Source of the DNA: Vreelandella glaciei | Lineage (GTDB): Bacteria; Pseudomonadota; Gammaproteobacteria; Pseudomonadales; Halomonadaceae | Direction: 5' to 3' | Assembly (NCBI RefSeq): GCF_013415125.1 | Contig: NZ_JACCDE010000003.1 | Span: 124,001-188,000 of the forward strand | DNA: 64,000 bases | Shown here: positions 8,757-16,779 of the stretch, piece after piece | Layout of the letters: each line of letters opens with the position of its first letter | Position numbering within the stretch: the stretch's first letter is position 1 | Translations under genes and position numbers: made by a program | The notes under the pieces: model-generated | The model's database searches: none | What the model was told of the DNA's origin: nothing | The model's input: the letters and a program-made list of their open reading frames with translations, nothing else

Positions 8757-10286
8757 TTAAGTAACGGCACCCACCATCCACGGCACAAATTCATTGTTAC
8801 CATAACCCAACGATTCACTGGCACTCTGCTCGCCCGAGGCAATCGCAATGATCTTCTCAAAAATATGCTCGCCCACTTCTTCTACTGTGGCGGTACCATC
8901 CACAATGGTGCCACAGTTAATATCCATATCTTCGAGAATGCTTTCGTACATCTGCGTATTGGTAGCCAGCTTAATACACGGCGCGGGCTTAAACCCGGAG
9001 ACAGAGCCGCGTCCCGTGGTAAAACACACGACGGTTGCGCCTGAAGCAATCTGACCCGTGACGGATACCGGATCATAGCCAGGGCTATCCATAAAATTAA
9101 AACCGGGCTCTTTCAACGGCTGGGCATACTCAAGCACGTCATTCAGGCTGGAGGAGCCACTCTTAGCCACGGCGCCCAGCGATTTTTCAAGAATGGTGGA
9201 TAACCCCCCTGCTTTATTTCCAGGTGAAGGATTATTGTTTAATTCTGCCCCATTGATTTGCGTGTAGTGCTTCCACCACTCGATCCTTTCAAGCAACTTA
9301 CGCGCAACGTCTTCATTGATGGCTCTATCGAGAAGCAAATGCTCGGCACCATAGATTTCAGGCGTTTCACTCAATATAACGCTACCGCCATGTTGGACGA
9401 TAAGATCAGCCGCATGTCCCAGGGCGGGGTTGGCAGTAATACCAGAGTAACCATCTGACCCGCCACACTGCAGTGCCACGGTAAGGTGGCTCAACGGGGC
9501 CGGGCGTCTCTCGGCATGACGGTAATCATTCGACATTTGACGGATTTTTTCCGACGCCTTCTCAATGCTCGCTCGGGTACCGCCAGCGCTCTGAATATTG
9601 AAATAAAATATTCTTGATGTATCGGTCAGTTCATATTTTTCAACCAGTTGCTTAACCTGATTCGCTTCGCAACCTAAACCAATAATAAGCACAAAGGCAA
9701 AATTCGGATTGATCGCATAGCCATTCAATACCCGTTCAAGAAAAGCAAACCCCTCAGACTCCGTATTCATTGCGCAGCCTGAGCCATGGGTGACCGGCAC
9801 GACGCCATCAAAGCCTAATGCCTCAAATTCACCGCTGGCATTGAGCCGCTCTGCAACCACTTTTGAGACCGTGGCTGAACAGTTCACGGTGGAAAGAATG
9901 CCGATGTAGTTGCGGGTGCCTACTTGTCCATTGGCACGATGGTAGCCATTAAAGGTGCGCTGGCTGTCAGTCACCGATGTCCTTGGCGCTGGCTTGAAAT
10001 GCTCCAGTGATGTGTCACGTTCCAACATAACAATATTGTGCGTATGCACATGTTCACCGGCCTCGATACGCCGCGTTGCCAGCCCAATAATCTGACCATA
10101 TTTGAAGATGGGCTGTTCTGGCTCAATGACCGTTAACGCAACCTTATGACCAGCATCAATATTCTCATGGGCAGTGTGCTGTTCATCGTCTATGGGGTAT
10201 CCCTTCGGAACAGCCCTGCTCGCCACGCCAACATTGTCATGAAGATTCAACCTAATGACCGCAGGTACACTATTGATAAGCTCCAT
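8757..10286 (-). CDS. UxaA/GarD-family sugar-acid dehydratase
   Basis: A 509-residue fused enzyme with an N-terminal SAF domain (about residues 1-105) and a C-terminal UxaA catalytic domain (about 110-505). The block NGQVGTRNYIGILSTVNCS near 118-136 and further conserved Cys and His residues are those that bind the catalytic iron in altronate and galactarate dehydratases. Length is close to galactarate and altronate dehydratases. The related sulfolactate lyase is split into two short subunits, so that reading is less likely. It should remove water from a C6 (or related) aldarate or aldonate. It leads a short operon with gntR, and a copy of the palindrome lies 121 bp upstream of its start. Confidence 0.85.
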   Translation of the reverse strand: MELINSVPAVIRLNLHDNVGVASRAVPKGYPIDDEQHTAHENIDAGHKVALTVIEPEQPIFKYGQIIGLATRRIEAGEHVHTHNIVMLERDTSLEHFKPAPRTSVTDSQRTFNGYHRANGQVGTRNYIGILSTVNCSATVSKVVAERLNASGEFEALGFDGVVPVTHGSGCAMNTESEGFAFLERVLNGYAINPNFAFVLIIGLGCEANQVKQLVEKYELTDTSRIFYFNIQSAGGTRASIEKASEKIRQMSNDYRHAERRPAPLSHLTVALQCGGSDGYSGITANPALGHAADLIVQHGGSVILSETPEIYGAEHLLLDRAINEDVARKLLERIEWWKHYTQINGAELNNNPSPGNKAGGLSTILEKSLGAVAKSGSSSLNDVLEYAQPLKEPGFNFMDSPGYDPVSVTGQIASGATVVCFTTGRGSVSGFKPAPCIKLATNTQMYESILEDMDINCGTIVDGTATVEEVGEHIFEKIIAIASGEQSASESLGYGNNEFVPWMVGAVT

Positions 10287-10756
10287 TATTTTCTCCCTAA
10301 GCCTCTATGACGTTTGCAAATCACTCAGTACCCCGCCATCAGTCTTTCACCAGCGCGTTTAGAATTGTTGTACTGGGCATATTATACTATCGTCGATTTA
10401 ATGATCATTGTGTGCAATATTCAATCAAAGTCAGTTTACTTTCTCCCGAAGCGCATGTCGATAGCTATAAAACAGAGCGAGGAAGCTGGTTAGCCACACA
10501 GGTGTAAAATGGGTTCTCTGCTACGCTTAAGGAGCGAAAAAGGAAGATTAAGGGCATGACCGCATAGAGAATAGTGAAATAGCATATGGATGGCTGAAAA
10601 CTTAGCCTGAGGTAGGTTGAAGTAGAAAATCAGGAACTCAGAGGAATACGGCGCATCGGATATTGTTACAAACCCTAGTCCATCTTGAATGGCTGGGACT
10701 TAACACCAATGCTATAACGAATATGCTCCTAAGCAGTTAGGTACCAGGAGGTTCGC
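10287..10756. other. Intergenic promoter region, no gene seen
   Basis: 470 bases between the divergent dehydratase gene and the small ORF at 10757. The left part is AT-rich and holds the operator at 10407-10418. The rest contains no convincing coding frame; a 66-codon open frame on the plus strand has no protein-like composition or ribosome site. Confidence 0.6.
10407..10418. promoter_or_regulatory. Candidate GntR-type operator, copy 2
   Basis: ATTG-TGTG-CAAT palindrome about 120 bp upstream of the UxaA-type gene. Flanks and spacer match the minus-strand reading of the copy at 2683-2694. Two near-identical palindromes in the two promoter regions of one catabolic island are what a shared local regulator would need. 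Confidence 0.5.
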
Positions 10757-10942
10757 ATGAGGAAATGGATCGTAATGGCAGTCGTCAATTGGCTGCGTAA
10801 GCCAGCAAACAGACAGAAAGCCAAGGACGCTTGGAAAGATGTTCGTAGTCGCAATGATGCAAAGCGGACGCCTCAACAGCCGCAGGCTACCCCTCGCGAT
10901 ACAACAGCACAGCGCCCTGGCAATATCGATAATCGTCCTTAA
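10757..10942 (+). CDS. Small basic hypothetical protein
   Basis: A 61-residue protein with a perfect AGGAGG six bases before the ATG, which supports real translation. It starts with a short hydrophobic stretch (MRKWIVMAVVNWL) and continues as a strongly basic, then Gln/Pro/Thr-rich and probably disordered tail. No known domain is recognised. It stands alone between the sugar-acid island and the molybdopterin genes. Confidence 0.6.
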   Translation: MRKWIVMAVVNWLRKPANRQKAKDAWKDVRSRNDAKRTPQQPQATPRDTTAQRPGNIDNRP

Positions 10943-11088
10943 ACGCTAGGCAACTTGGTTTGCATAGATGGGAAACCTGAAACTTCCGCAGAAGAACTTG
11001 TTAAGAGGGCTTTTGACTACTTTCCCGACAGGGCGCTTGCAATTGCTAACCACTGACACGGCTAATAGCGGCCAAACTCAAAACTAAA

Positions 11089-12078
11089 TTAACCACCTGT
11101 TGCATTCATGAACCTCACAACCTGAACCTCACCATCGGTAGTAAAATGATGACGCTCAGGTTTTTTCTTCATTGCCGCCACAATGCTCGATTTAAGCCGC
11201 TGGGTGTCCCCCGGATAACGTCGCATGACGGCGCGTAAATCTACCGAGTGCTCATTGCCCAAGCAAAGGAGTAGTCGCCCTTCAGCCGTCACCCGAACAC
11301 GATTACAGGCAGCGCAGAAATTGTGGCTATGGGGAGAAATAAAGCCAATCCGCGACTGGCTGTCTACCATGCGGTAATAACGGGATGGCCCTAGGGTAGT
11401 CTCGGTGGTGGGTAGGAGTTGGTAATGGTTTTCTATGGTCTCGCGTACCGCATCAGTGGAAAGAAAGGTTTTACCACGGTTATGCTCGCTGATAGCGCCC
11501 AGCGGCATCTCCTCAATAAAGCTTATATCGACGTGTTCATCCCGGGCAAAGTTTACCAAGTCGATAATTTCGTCGTCATTGCGCCCCTTGAGCAATACGG
11601 CGTTGAGCTTAATCGACTGAAAGCCAGCGCGGCGAGCTGCGCGGATACCCGCAATCACTTGGCCAAGATCACCCATCCGGGTTAATGCTTTAAAGCGTTC
11701 GGGCTTAAGCGAGTCGAGGCTGATATTGAGTCGATCTAACCTACCTTGCCGCAATGCATCGGCATGTTTGACCAGTCCTGAGCCGTTGGTTGTCATGGCC
11801 AGCTCGCGCAGGCCTTCCAATTCACCGAGTTTTTGCACTAACGTTAATACGCCCTGGCGTACCAGCGGCTCCCCGCCAGTTAGGCGGATTTTTTCCACCC
11901 CCAGCTCGACGAAGGCCTGCGACAGCGTGGCTATCTCTTCAAGGGTAAGCAGTTGGGCCCGAGGCAGGAAGGTCATCTCCTCAGCCATGCAATAAACACA
12001 GCGGAAGTCACAACGATCAGTCACCGATATGCGCAGGTAACGCACCGTACGGCCAAACCCATCGACTAGCGCACTCAT
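11089..12078 (-). CDS. moaA: GTP 3',8-cyclase MoaA
   Basis: A 329-residue radical-SAM enzyme that begins molybdopterin synthesis by converting GTP to 3',8-cyclo-GTP. The N-terminal CDFRCVYC spans about residues 23-30 and binds the SAM cluster. The C-terminal [18 protein letters not shown] spans about 257-274 and binds the second 4Fe-4S cluster that holds GTP. The C-terminal end reads ATGG rather than a strict GG. It overlaps the DGC-protein gene by 4 bp and serves the adjacent nitrate reductase, a molybdoenzyme. Confidence 0.96.
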   Translation of the reverse strand: MSALVDGFGRTVRYLRISVTDRCDFRCVYCMAEEMTFLPRAQLLTLEEIATLSQAFVELGVEKIRLTGGEPLVRQGVLTLVQKLGELEGLRELAMTTNGSGLVKHADALRQGRLDRLNISLDSLKPERFKALTRMGDLGQVIAGIRAARRAGFQSIKLNAVLLKGRNDDEIIDLVNFARDEHVDISFIEEMPLGAISEHNRGKTFLSTDAVRETIENHYQLLPTTETTLGPSRYYRMVDSQSRIGFISPHSHNFCAACNRVRVTAEGRLLLCLGNEHSVDLRAVMRRYPGDTQRLKSSIVAAMKKKPERHHFTTDGEVQVVRFMNATGG

Positions 12079-12482
12079 TCTGAGGGCTCCTCTGCTTGGG
12101 CACTGGCGTTAACGGGTAGCCGAGCTATGAGCCCTTTAACTTCGGCAGTGACCTCTTCAATGGTTTCCTCATCATAAAATTGGCCCCGCCGCTTACGCAG
12201 GCCGTTCTCATACATCTTGACGTGCTCAGTGGGTATAACGCCCGCTTTGGAAAGACAGTGGCTGGCGCAATGCATCTGACACCCATCAATGGCTACGATA
12301 GGGCGCCCGGAGCGGGCAATGCGCACCAGACCGGGCACACCACCGCCCACACCGGCAATGCAGGACATTTCCGCCTCTCCTGCATGGTCAAGTCGCAGGG
12401 CAACGCTATTGGCCAGTTGCGCCACATCAGAGCAGCCGGAGCAGGCATAAATCAGTGTGCGAGGTTTGTATTGTGAAGACAT
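12075..12482 (-). CDS. DGC-domain putative zinc-binding protein
   Basis: A 135-residue protein with the features of the DGC family: an N-terminal C-S-G-C pair ([14 protein letters not shown]), a middle MSCIAGVGG, and the naming motif D-G-C in [11 protein letters not shown]. The conserved cysteines are thought to bind zinc; cellular function is not established. The ATG at 12482 is chosen over an earlier start at 12503 because AGGAG lies just upstream. The 4-bp overlap with moaA and the position between moaA and moeA suggest a role linked to nitrate respiration or cofactor maturation. Confidence 0.85.
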   Translation of the reverse strand: MSSQYKPRTLIYACSGCSDVAQLANSVALRLDHAGEAEMSCIAGVGGGVPGLVRIARSGRPIVAIDGCQMHCASHCLSKAGVIPTEHVKMYENGLRKRRGQFYDEETIEEVTAEVKGLIARLPVNASAQAEEPSE

Positions 12483-12535
12483 ACCCTCTCCTATGAAAAA
12501 CAAACGAGGTCAGTGGCCACGATAGGAAAAGCTGT

Positions 12536-13798
12536 TCAAGCGGCGAACTGATGGATGGGGTAATAGTGATAGGTGGCCCCTTCAGTTACCTGCGTGGCGG
12601 GGTTAATCATTAAATAACCATGGGCCTGGCTAGCCGCGCTGAGCATATGCGAGCCCTGGCCGCCCGCTAACTGCACCACGGGAGTCCCCTGTGACCAATC
12701 CAGCTCCACCCGTAATAGCTCGCAGCGCCCTTGGGGGCCACGCTGAGAAAAGCCCGCTTTTACCGGGTAACACTGTAGAGCCGCTACGGCTCTACCTTGC
12801 ATAGCATGAATAAACGGCAGCGCGAGCAGTTGCCAGCCCACCAGGGAAGCCACGGGATTACCCGGCAGCGCCATTAACGGTGTGGAGGAAGAAGGCTCCG
12901 CGCCCAGATAACCGAACGCAAAGGGCTTCCCTGGCTTCATGGCGACACCATGAAAATGTAACCCACCGCGCTGCTCGATCACCGGGCGTACATGATCCTC
13001 CTCGCCTACCGAAACGCCACCGGTGCACATCACCACATCTGCAGCGTTTTGTGCGTGCTCAAAAGCCTGATGCAATGACGGCGGCGAATCAGCGATGACG
13101 CCCAAGTCCAGCACATCGCACTGAGCTTGCGCTAGCAGTACGCTAAGCATGGCGCGATTGCTGTCGTATACCTGTCCCGGTGATCGTGCCGTACCTGGGG
13201 CAATCAGCTCATCGCCGGTGGAAAGCAGTGCCACCCTCAGGCGCCGTTTGACGGTCACGGCATTGATTCCATGGCTTGCCAGCAGCGCAATCGACGCGGC
13301 ATCAAGAAGCTTACCCGCAGCGAGCAGCGGGGTGCCTATGCGAGTCTCCTCGCCCTGGCGGCGAATGTTAGCGCCTAGCACCAAGCTACCCTCGAGGTGT
13401 ATATGCCCGCGCTGATCAAGGGTTACCCGCTCTTGAGGCACTACAATATCTGCCCCCATGGGCACCGGCGCGCCGGTAAAAATACGCGCGCAGCCTCCTT
13501 CTGGTAGCAGCATGACGCCTGCGCCAGCCGGTACGCGTTGAAGAATGGGTAAACCTGCACCGCCAGGTGCTGCTTGGTAATCAGCCAGACACAGTGCGTA
13601 ACCATCCATAGCGCTATTATCCACACCTGGCATATCGAGAGGTGCGACCAGCGTTTCTGCCAGCACTCGCCCCGCCGATTGTTCTAGAGTGATGGTTTCT
13701 ACTGCATTAATGGGCGTGGCTGTATCGATAAGCCGTTGGCGTGCATCAAACAGATCTAACAAGCCGGGCGTGACTATTTCTGCGCAGTGACAGTTCAT
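12536..13798 (-). CDS. moeA: Molybdopterin molybdenumtransferase MoeA
   Basis: A 420-residue enzyme that inserts molybdate into adenylylated molybdopterin. It shows the N-terminal signature PLDMPGVDNSAMDGYAL near residues 57-73, the MPT-binding TGGVSVGEEDHV near 260-271, and the C-terminal ALPGNPVASLVGW near 312-324. Its first four bases overlap the end of moaB. Together with moaA and moaB it makes a compact cofactor operon next to narGHJI. Confidence 0.95.
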   Translation of the reverse strand: MNCHCAEIVTPGLLDLFDARQRLIDTATPINAVETITLEQSAGRVLAETLVAPLDMPGVDNSAMDGYALCLADYQAAPGGAGLPILQRVPAGAGVMLLPEGGCARIFTGAPVPMGADIVVPQERVTLDQRGHIHLEGSLVLGANIRRQGEETRIGTPLLAAGKLLDAASIALLASHGINAVTVKRRLRVALLSTGDELIAPGTARSPGQVYDSNRAMLSVLLAQAQCDVLDLGVIADSPPSLHQAFEHAQNAADVVMCTGGVSVGEEDHVRPVIEQRGGLHFHGVAMKPGKPFAFGYLGAEPSSSTPLMALPGNPVASLVGWQLLALPFIHAMQGRAVAALQCYPVKAGFSQRGPQGRCELLRVELDWSQGTPVVQLAGGQGSHMLSAASQAHGYLMINPATQVTEGATYHYYPIHQFAA

Positions 13799-14373
13799 AA
13801 GCGCTCCACCTCATTGGAAGAAGTCGCTTTCTGGCGTCCACTGCACGGGGTCGCTGAAGGCAGCACCATGGCGGCGAAGTTGCAGGGCCGAGTGCGGGAG
13901 TCCAGCTGCAAAGCGATTATTTTGTCCCACGCCAACGCACACGCTTTGGGCGAGCCGGGCATCGCAAACATCATCGTTCGGTTGGCCACCCCCGCGACGG
14001 CGCGAGACTGGATCGTCGCTGTGCCGATGGTCTTCAGAGAGTAGTGGCGGAACAGCTCGCCATACCCCTCAATCGCTTTGTCGAACAGCGGTATCAATGC
14101 TTCGGGGGTGGTATCCCTGGCGGTAAAGCCAGTGCCGCCATTAACAAGAATTGCGTGAATATCTGCTCGCGCAATCCATTCCGAGACCACGGCACGAACC
14201 TGATAGATATCATCGGCAACAATGCGCCTCTCTACCAGGCTATGGCCGCCTTCGCTCAGATATTTAACCAGCAGGTCACCGCTGCCATCCTCATCGAAGC
14301 CACGCGTATCGGAAACCGTTAGCACCGCGATGCCAAGCGGAGTGAAAAGAGCATCTTCAGGAACATGGGACAT
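13795..14373 (-). CDS. moaB: Molybdopterin adenylyltransferase-family protein MoaB
   Basis: A 192-residue MoaB/MogA-fold protein. It has TVSDTRGFDEDGSGD near residues 19-33, VNGGTGFTARDTTPEA near 77-92, and AMPGSPKACALAWD near 137-150, covering the cofactor-binding loops. It adenylylates molybdopterin before MoeA acts. The ATG at 14373 with AGGAG upstream is preferred to the TTG codon three bases earlier. The last 25 residues are Ser/Arg-rich and beyond the usual fold. Confidence 0.93.
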   Translation of the reverse strand: MSHVPEDALFTPLGIAVLTVSDTRGFDEDGSGDLLVKYLSEGGHSLVERRIVADDIYQVRAVVSEWIARADIHAILVNGGTGFTARDTTPEALIPLFDKAIEGYGELFRHYSLKTIGTATIQSRAVAGVANRTMMFAMPGSPKACALAWDKIIALQLDSRTRPCNFAAMVLPSATPCSGRQKATSSNEVERL

Positions 14374-14408
14374 CAAGCCTCTCCTATTAGCTTTGCTATT
14401 GCTTCAAG

Positions 14409-15230
14409 CTATTGCATCAAGCTGCCGCCAGCATCGTCATCCAGAACAATTCCTTCAACGCCTATTTCGCTCTCTAACGCCAGCAAATAGTGACGCAGCG
14501 CGCGTCGCGTTGCCTGTTCCCGTAGGCTATGGCGCACCCGGTCAATAACTTGATCGAAAGGTAACGCCCTACCGTCTCGCCGCTCGTCAATACTCACCAC
14601 ATGCCAGCCATAGCGAGACGCCAAGGGGCGCTCGTGTAGACCTTCGGGCAAGTGCTGCAAAGCGCGATCCAACTCTGGAACAGTCTGCCCCGATACCAGC
14701 CAGCCCAAATCACCATCCAGCTCTTTTGAAGGGCACGCGGAGTGGTGTTGAGCAAATTCGGCAAAACGTTCGGGTATCTGCTTAAGCTGTTCGAGTAGCT
14801 TTTCGCCCAGCTGGTAAGCGTCGTCGCGACCCTGGGAATCATCGGGTGCGGCCGCGAGCAGGATATGCCGCACGCGTAACTGCACTGGTTCGCTGAAGCG
14901 CTCGCGGTGGGTCTCAAAAAAGCGCTGGCAATCGGCTTCCCCCGGTTCCGGCACCTCAAGCTCCTGTTCGAGCAAGGCAGCAATCGCCGCATCTTCCTGT
15001 GCTTCGCTAACTTCCTGTGTCGATAGTAGGCCCAGGACGCTAGCACGCAGGCGCAGTAGTTCCCTGACCACCAACGCCCGAGCTGCCTGAAGCTGGGCCT
15101 CCCCCGCCGTTTCGGCGGGGTGGTACTGCATCTCCAGCGCAATCGTTGCTTCATCGATGGGTGTGTCGCCGACACGTACCGGAGGCGGGGCGGCACCCCC
15201 TGGTAGTTGTTCGATATCAATCATCTGCAT
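14409..15230 (-). CDS. NifM-like peptidyl-prolyl cis-trans isomerase
   Basis: A 273-residue protein with a SurA/NifM-type N-terminal helical part and a parvulin domain at about residues 130-235 (RVRHILLAAAPDD near 136-148, DLGWLVSGQTVPELDRAL near 173-190). No signal peptide is seen, so it is cytoplasmic. Similar isomerase genes follow narI in Pseudomonas nitrate-reductase operons, where a role in NarGHI assembly is presumed. The start at 15230 is supported by GAGGAG seven bases upstream. It lies 39 bp after narI. Confidence 0.88.
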   Translation of the reverse strand: MQMIDIEQLPGGAAPPPVRVGDTPIDEATIALEMQYHPAETAGEAQLQAARALVVRELLRLRASVLGLLSTQEVSEAQEDAAIAALLEQELEVPEPGEADCQRFFETHRERFSEPVQLRVRHILLAAAPDDSQGRDDAYQLGEKLLEQLKQIPERFAEFAQHHSACPSKELDGDLGWLVSGQTVPELDRALQHLPEGLHERPLASRYGWHVVSIDERRDGRALPFDQVIDRVRHSLREQATRRALRHYLLALESEIGVEGIVLDDDAGGSLMQ

Positions 15231-15269
15231 GTTATTTCTCCTCTAGGCCTGGACGTGCACAAGCCGGTT

Positions 15270-15953
15270 TTAACTGCGCCTACGGACAATCTGATAACGG
15301 CGAGTCAAATAGCCGAACGGCACGCTCCACACATGCACCAGGCGCGAAAACGGGAACAGCAGAATGATGGTCAGGCCAATAAAGATATGCAGTTTGTAGA
15401 TCCACGACACTTCCTGCATGTAATCCGCCGCACCGCCGCTGAAGAAGACTATCGACTGCGCCCAGCTGGAAAGCGTCAGCATCATTTCGCCGTCCATATG
15501 GCCCAACGAGAAGATGATGGTCACCATGCCAAGGCATGCCTGTAAGACGATCAAACCCAGGATCAAGGTATCCATTAAGCTCGACGACGCCTTTACGCGA
15601 GGATTGACCAATCGCCGATATAGCAACATGGCGCCGCCCACCACGCACATGGCACCGGCAATACCGCCGACCACGATGGCAATTAGCTGCTTGGTACCGG
15701 CATGCAGGAAAGGCGCGTAGACCCAGTGCGGCGTGAGCATGCCCACCAAATGACCAAAGAAAATCACGATAATGCCGATATGGAACAGATTGCTGGCCAG
15801 GCGCATGTTTTTTGAGGACAGCATTTGGCTGGAGCCGGTCTTCCAGGTGAACTGGCCTTGGTCGTAACGCACGAGACTGCCGACCAAGAACACCGTACCG
15901 GCCAGGTAGGGGTAATAGCCGTAGATAAGATGCTGCAGATATTCTATGAACAT
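15270..15953 (-). CDS. narI: Respiratory nitrate reductase gamma subunit NarI
   Basis: A 227-residue di-heme b membrane subunit that oxidises quinol and feeds electrons to NarH. It has five hydrophobic segments; His residues in helices II and V (for example LFHIGIIVIFFGHLVG and KLHIFIGLTIILLFPFSRLVHVW) are candidate heme ligands. The ATG at 15953 has AGGAGA seven bases upstream; the longer open frame to 16208 only reads through narJ in another frame and is rejected. It is the fourth gene of narGHJI. Confidence 0.95.
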   Translation of the reverse strand: MFIEYLQHLIYGYYPYLAGTVFLVGSLVRYDQGQFTWKTGSSQMLSSKNMRLASNLFHIGIIVIFFGHLVGMLTPHWVYAPFLHAGTKQLIAIVVGGIAGAMCVVGGAMLLYRRLVNPRVKASSSLMDTLILGLIVLQACLGMVTIIFSLGHMDGEMMLTLSSWAQSIVFFSGGAADYMQEVSWIYKLHIFIGLTIILLFPFSRLVHVWSVPFGYLTRRYQIVRRRS

Positions 15954-15966
15954 GGCGATTCTCCTT

Positions 15967-16779
15967 TTAGCGATCGGCCACGGTTGAGGAAGGGGAAGCG
16001 CTCCAGGCGGACGGCATGATTTTGACGGGGTCGCTGTGCACTGCTTTTTTGCGCTCGGCAAGCCGCCGCCCTTCGGCAGACTGCAGCGCGCAGTCTTCGT
16101 CAGAGGTTGCCGAGAAACGCACCGCTTCTTCTTCCCACACGGCGTCCAATGCTTCGGGCGTGTTGTCAGGCGCTTCTTTTTTGACCTGGGGCCGATGCTC
16201 TTCGACATCGTCCTCGGCCCCGATTAACGCCAACAGTGACAGCGGTATTAGCGCGTGATCCGCTCCCCGCTCCTCCAGTCGTGCGGTCAGCAGCGCCAAG
16301 ATATGGCGTATTTCCCCCAGCCAGCGGCCGATCTCGGCTTCATCGCACATCGAGAGGTACTCAAGGAACACCGGCAGATGGTCGGGCAGTTCACGGGCAT
16401 CCAGCTCGAAACCGGCAGCGCTGTATTCGGCCATCAGATCCACCATGGCCTGACCACGATCACGGGATTCGCCGTGAACGTGCTCAAATAGCAGCAGCGA
16501 GGTAGCGCGCCCCTTGTCGAACATGGCGACGTACTCGGCCTGCAGTTCAAGCAGGTCGCCCTCTTGGAGACGCTGACACCACTCCATTAGCGACGACTTG
16601 AGAGCCGCCCCCAAGCGGCTCTCGGCATTGAGGATTTCGATTAGCTCGCCACACGCATCCTGCAGTTCCTGGGTCGGGTAATCGAGCAAACGGGCCAGTA
16701 CGCGTAGGCTACGCATGCCCTGTAGCGGCTCGAACGACGGCTCTACCGGGGTAGACGATTGGGTAGCGGCTTCAGTCAT
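15967..16779 (-). CDS. narJ: Nitrate reductase assembly chaperone NarJ
   Basis: A 270-residue all-helical chaperone that holds apo-NarGH and helps insert the molybdenum cofactor. Motifs such as LLDYPTQEL near residues 31-39, and FEHVHGESRDRGQAMVDL in the middle, are typical of NarJ. The ATG at 16779 with GAGGAG upstream is preferred over an in-frame codon 15 bases earlier. Its start overlaps the end of narH by 8 bp. The C-terminal third is rich in charged residues and probably flexible. Confidence 0.94.
   Translation of the reverse strand: MTEAATQSSTPVEPSFEPLQGMRSLRVLARLLDYPTQELQDACGELIEILNAESRLGAALKSSLMEWCQRLQEGDLLELQAEYVAMFDKGRATSLLLFEHVHGESRDRGQAMVDLMAEYSAAGFELDARELPDHLPVFLEYLSMCDEAEIGRWLGEIRHILALLTARLEERGADHALIPLSLLALIGAEDDVEEHRPQVKKEAPDNTPEALDAVWEEEAVRFSATSDEDCALQSAEGRRLAERKKAVHSDPVKIMPSAWSASPSSTVADR

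Noticed and set aside
8757..10286. Sulfolactate lyase SuyAB
   Set aside because: SuyA and SuyB are separate short subunits; this is a fused 509-residue protein of altronate/galactarate dehydratase size.
15954..16208. N-terminal extension of narI
   Set aside because: The extension is Lys/Pro/Arg-rich shadow sequence of narJ; the ATG at 15953 has a good ribosome site and starts the conserved protein.
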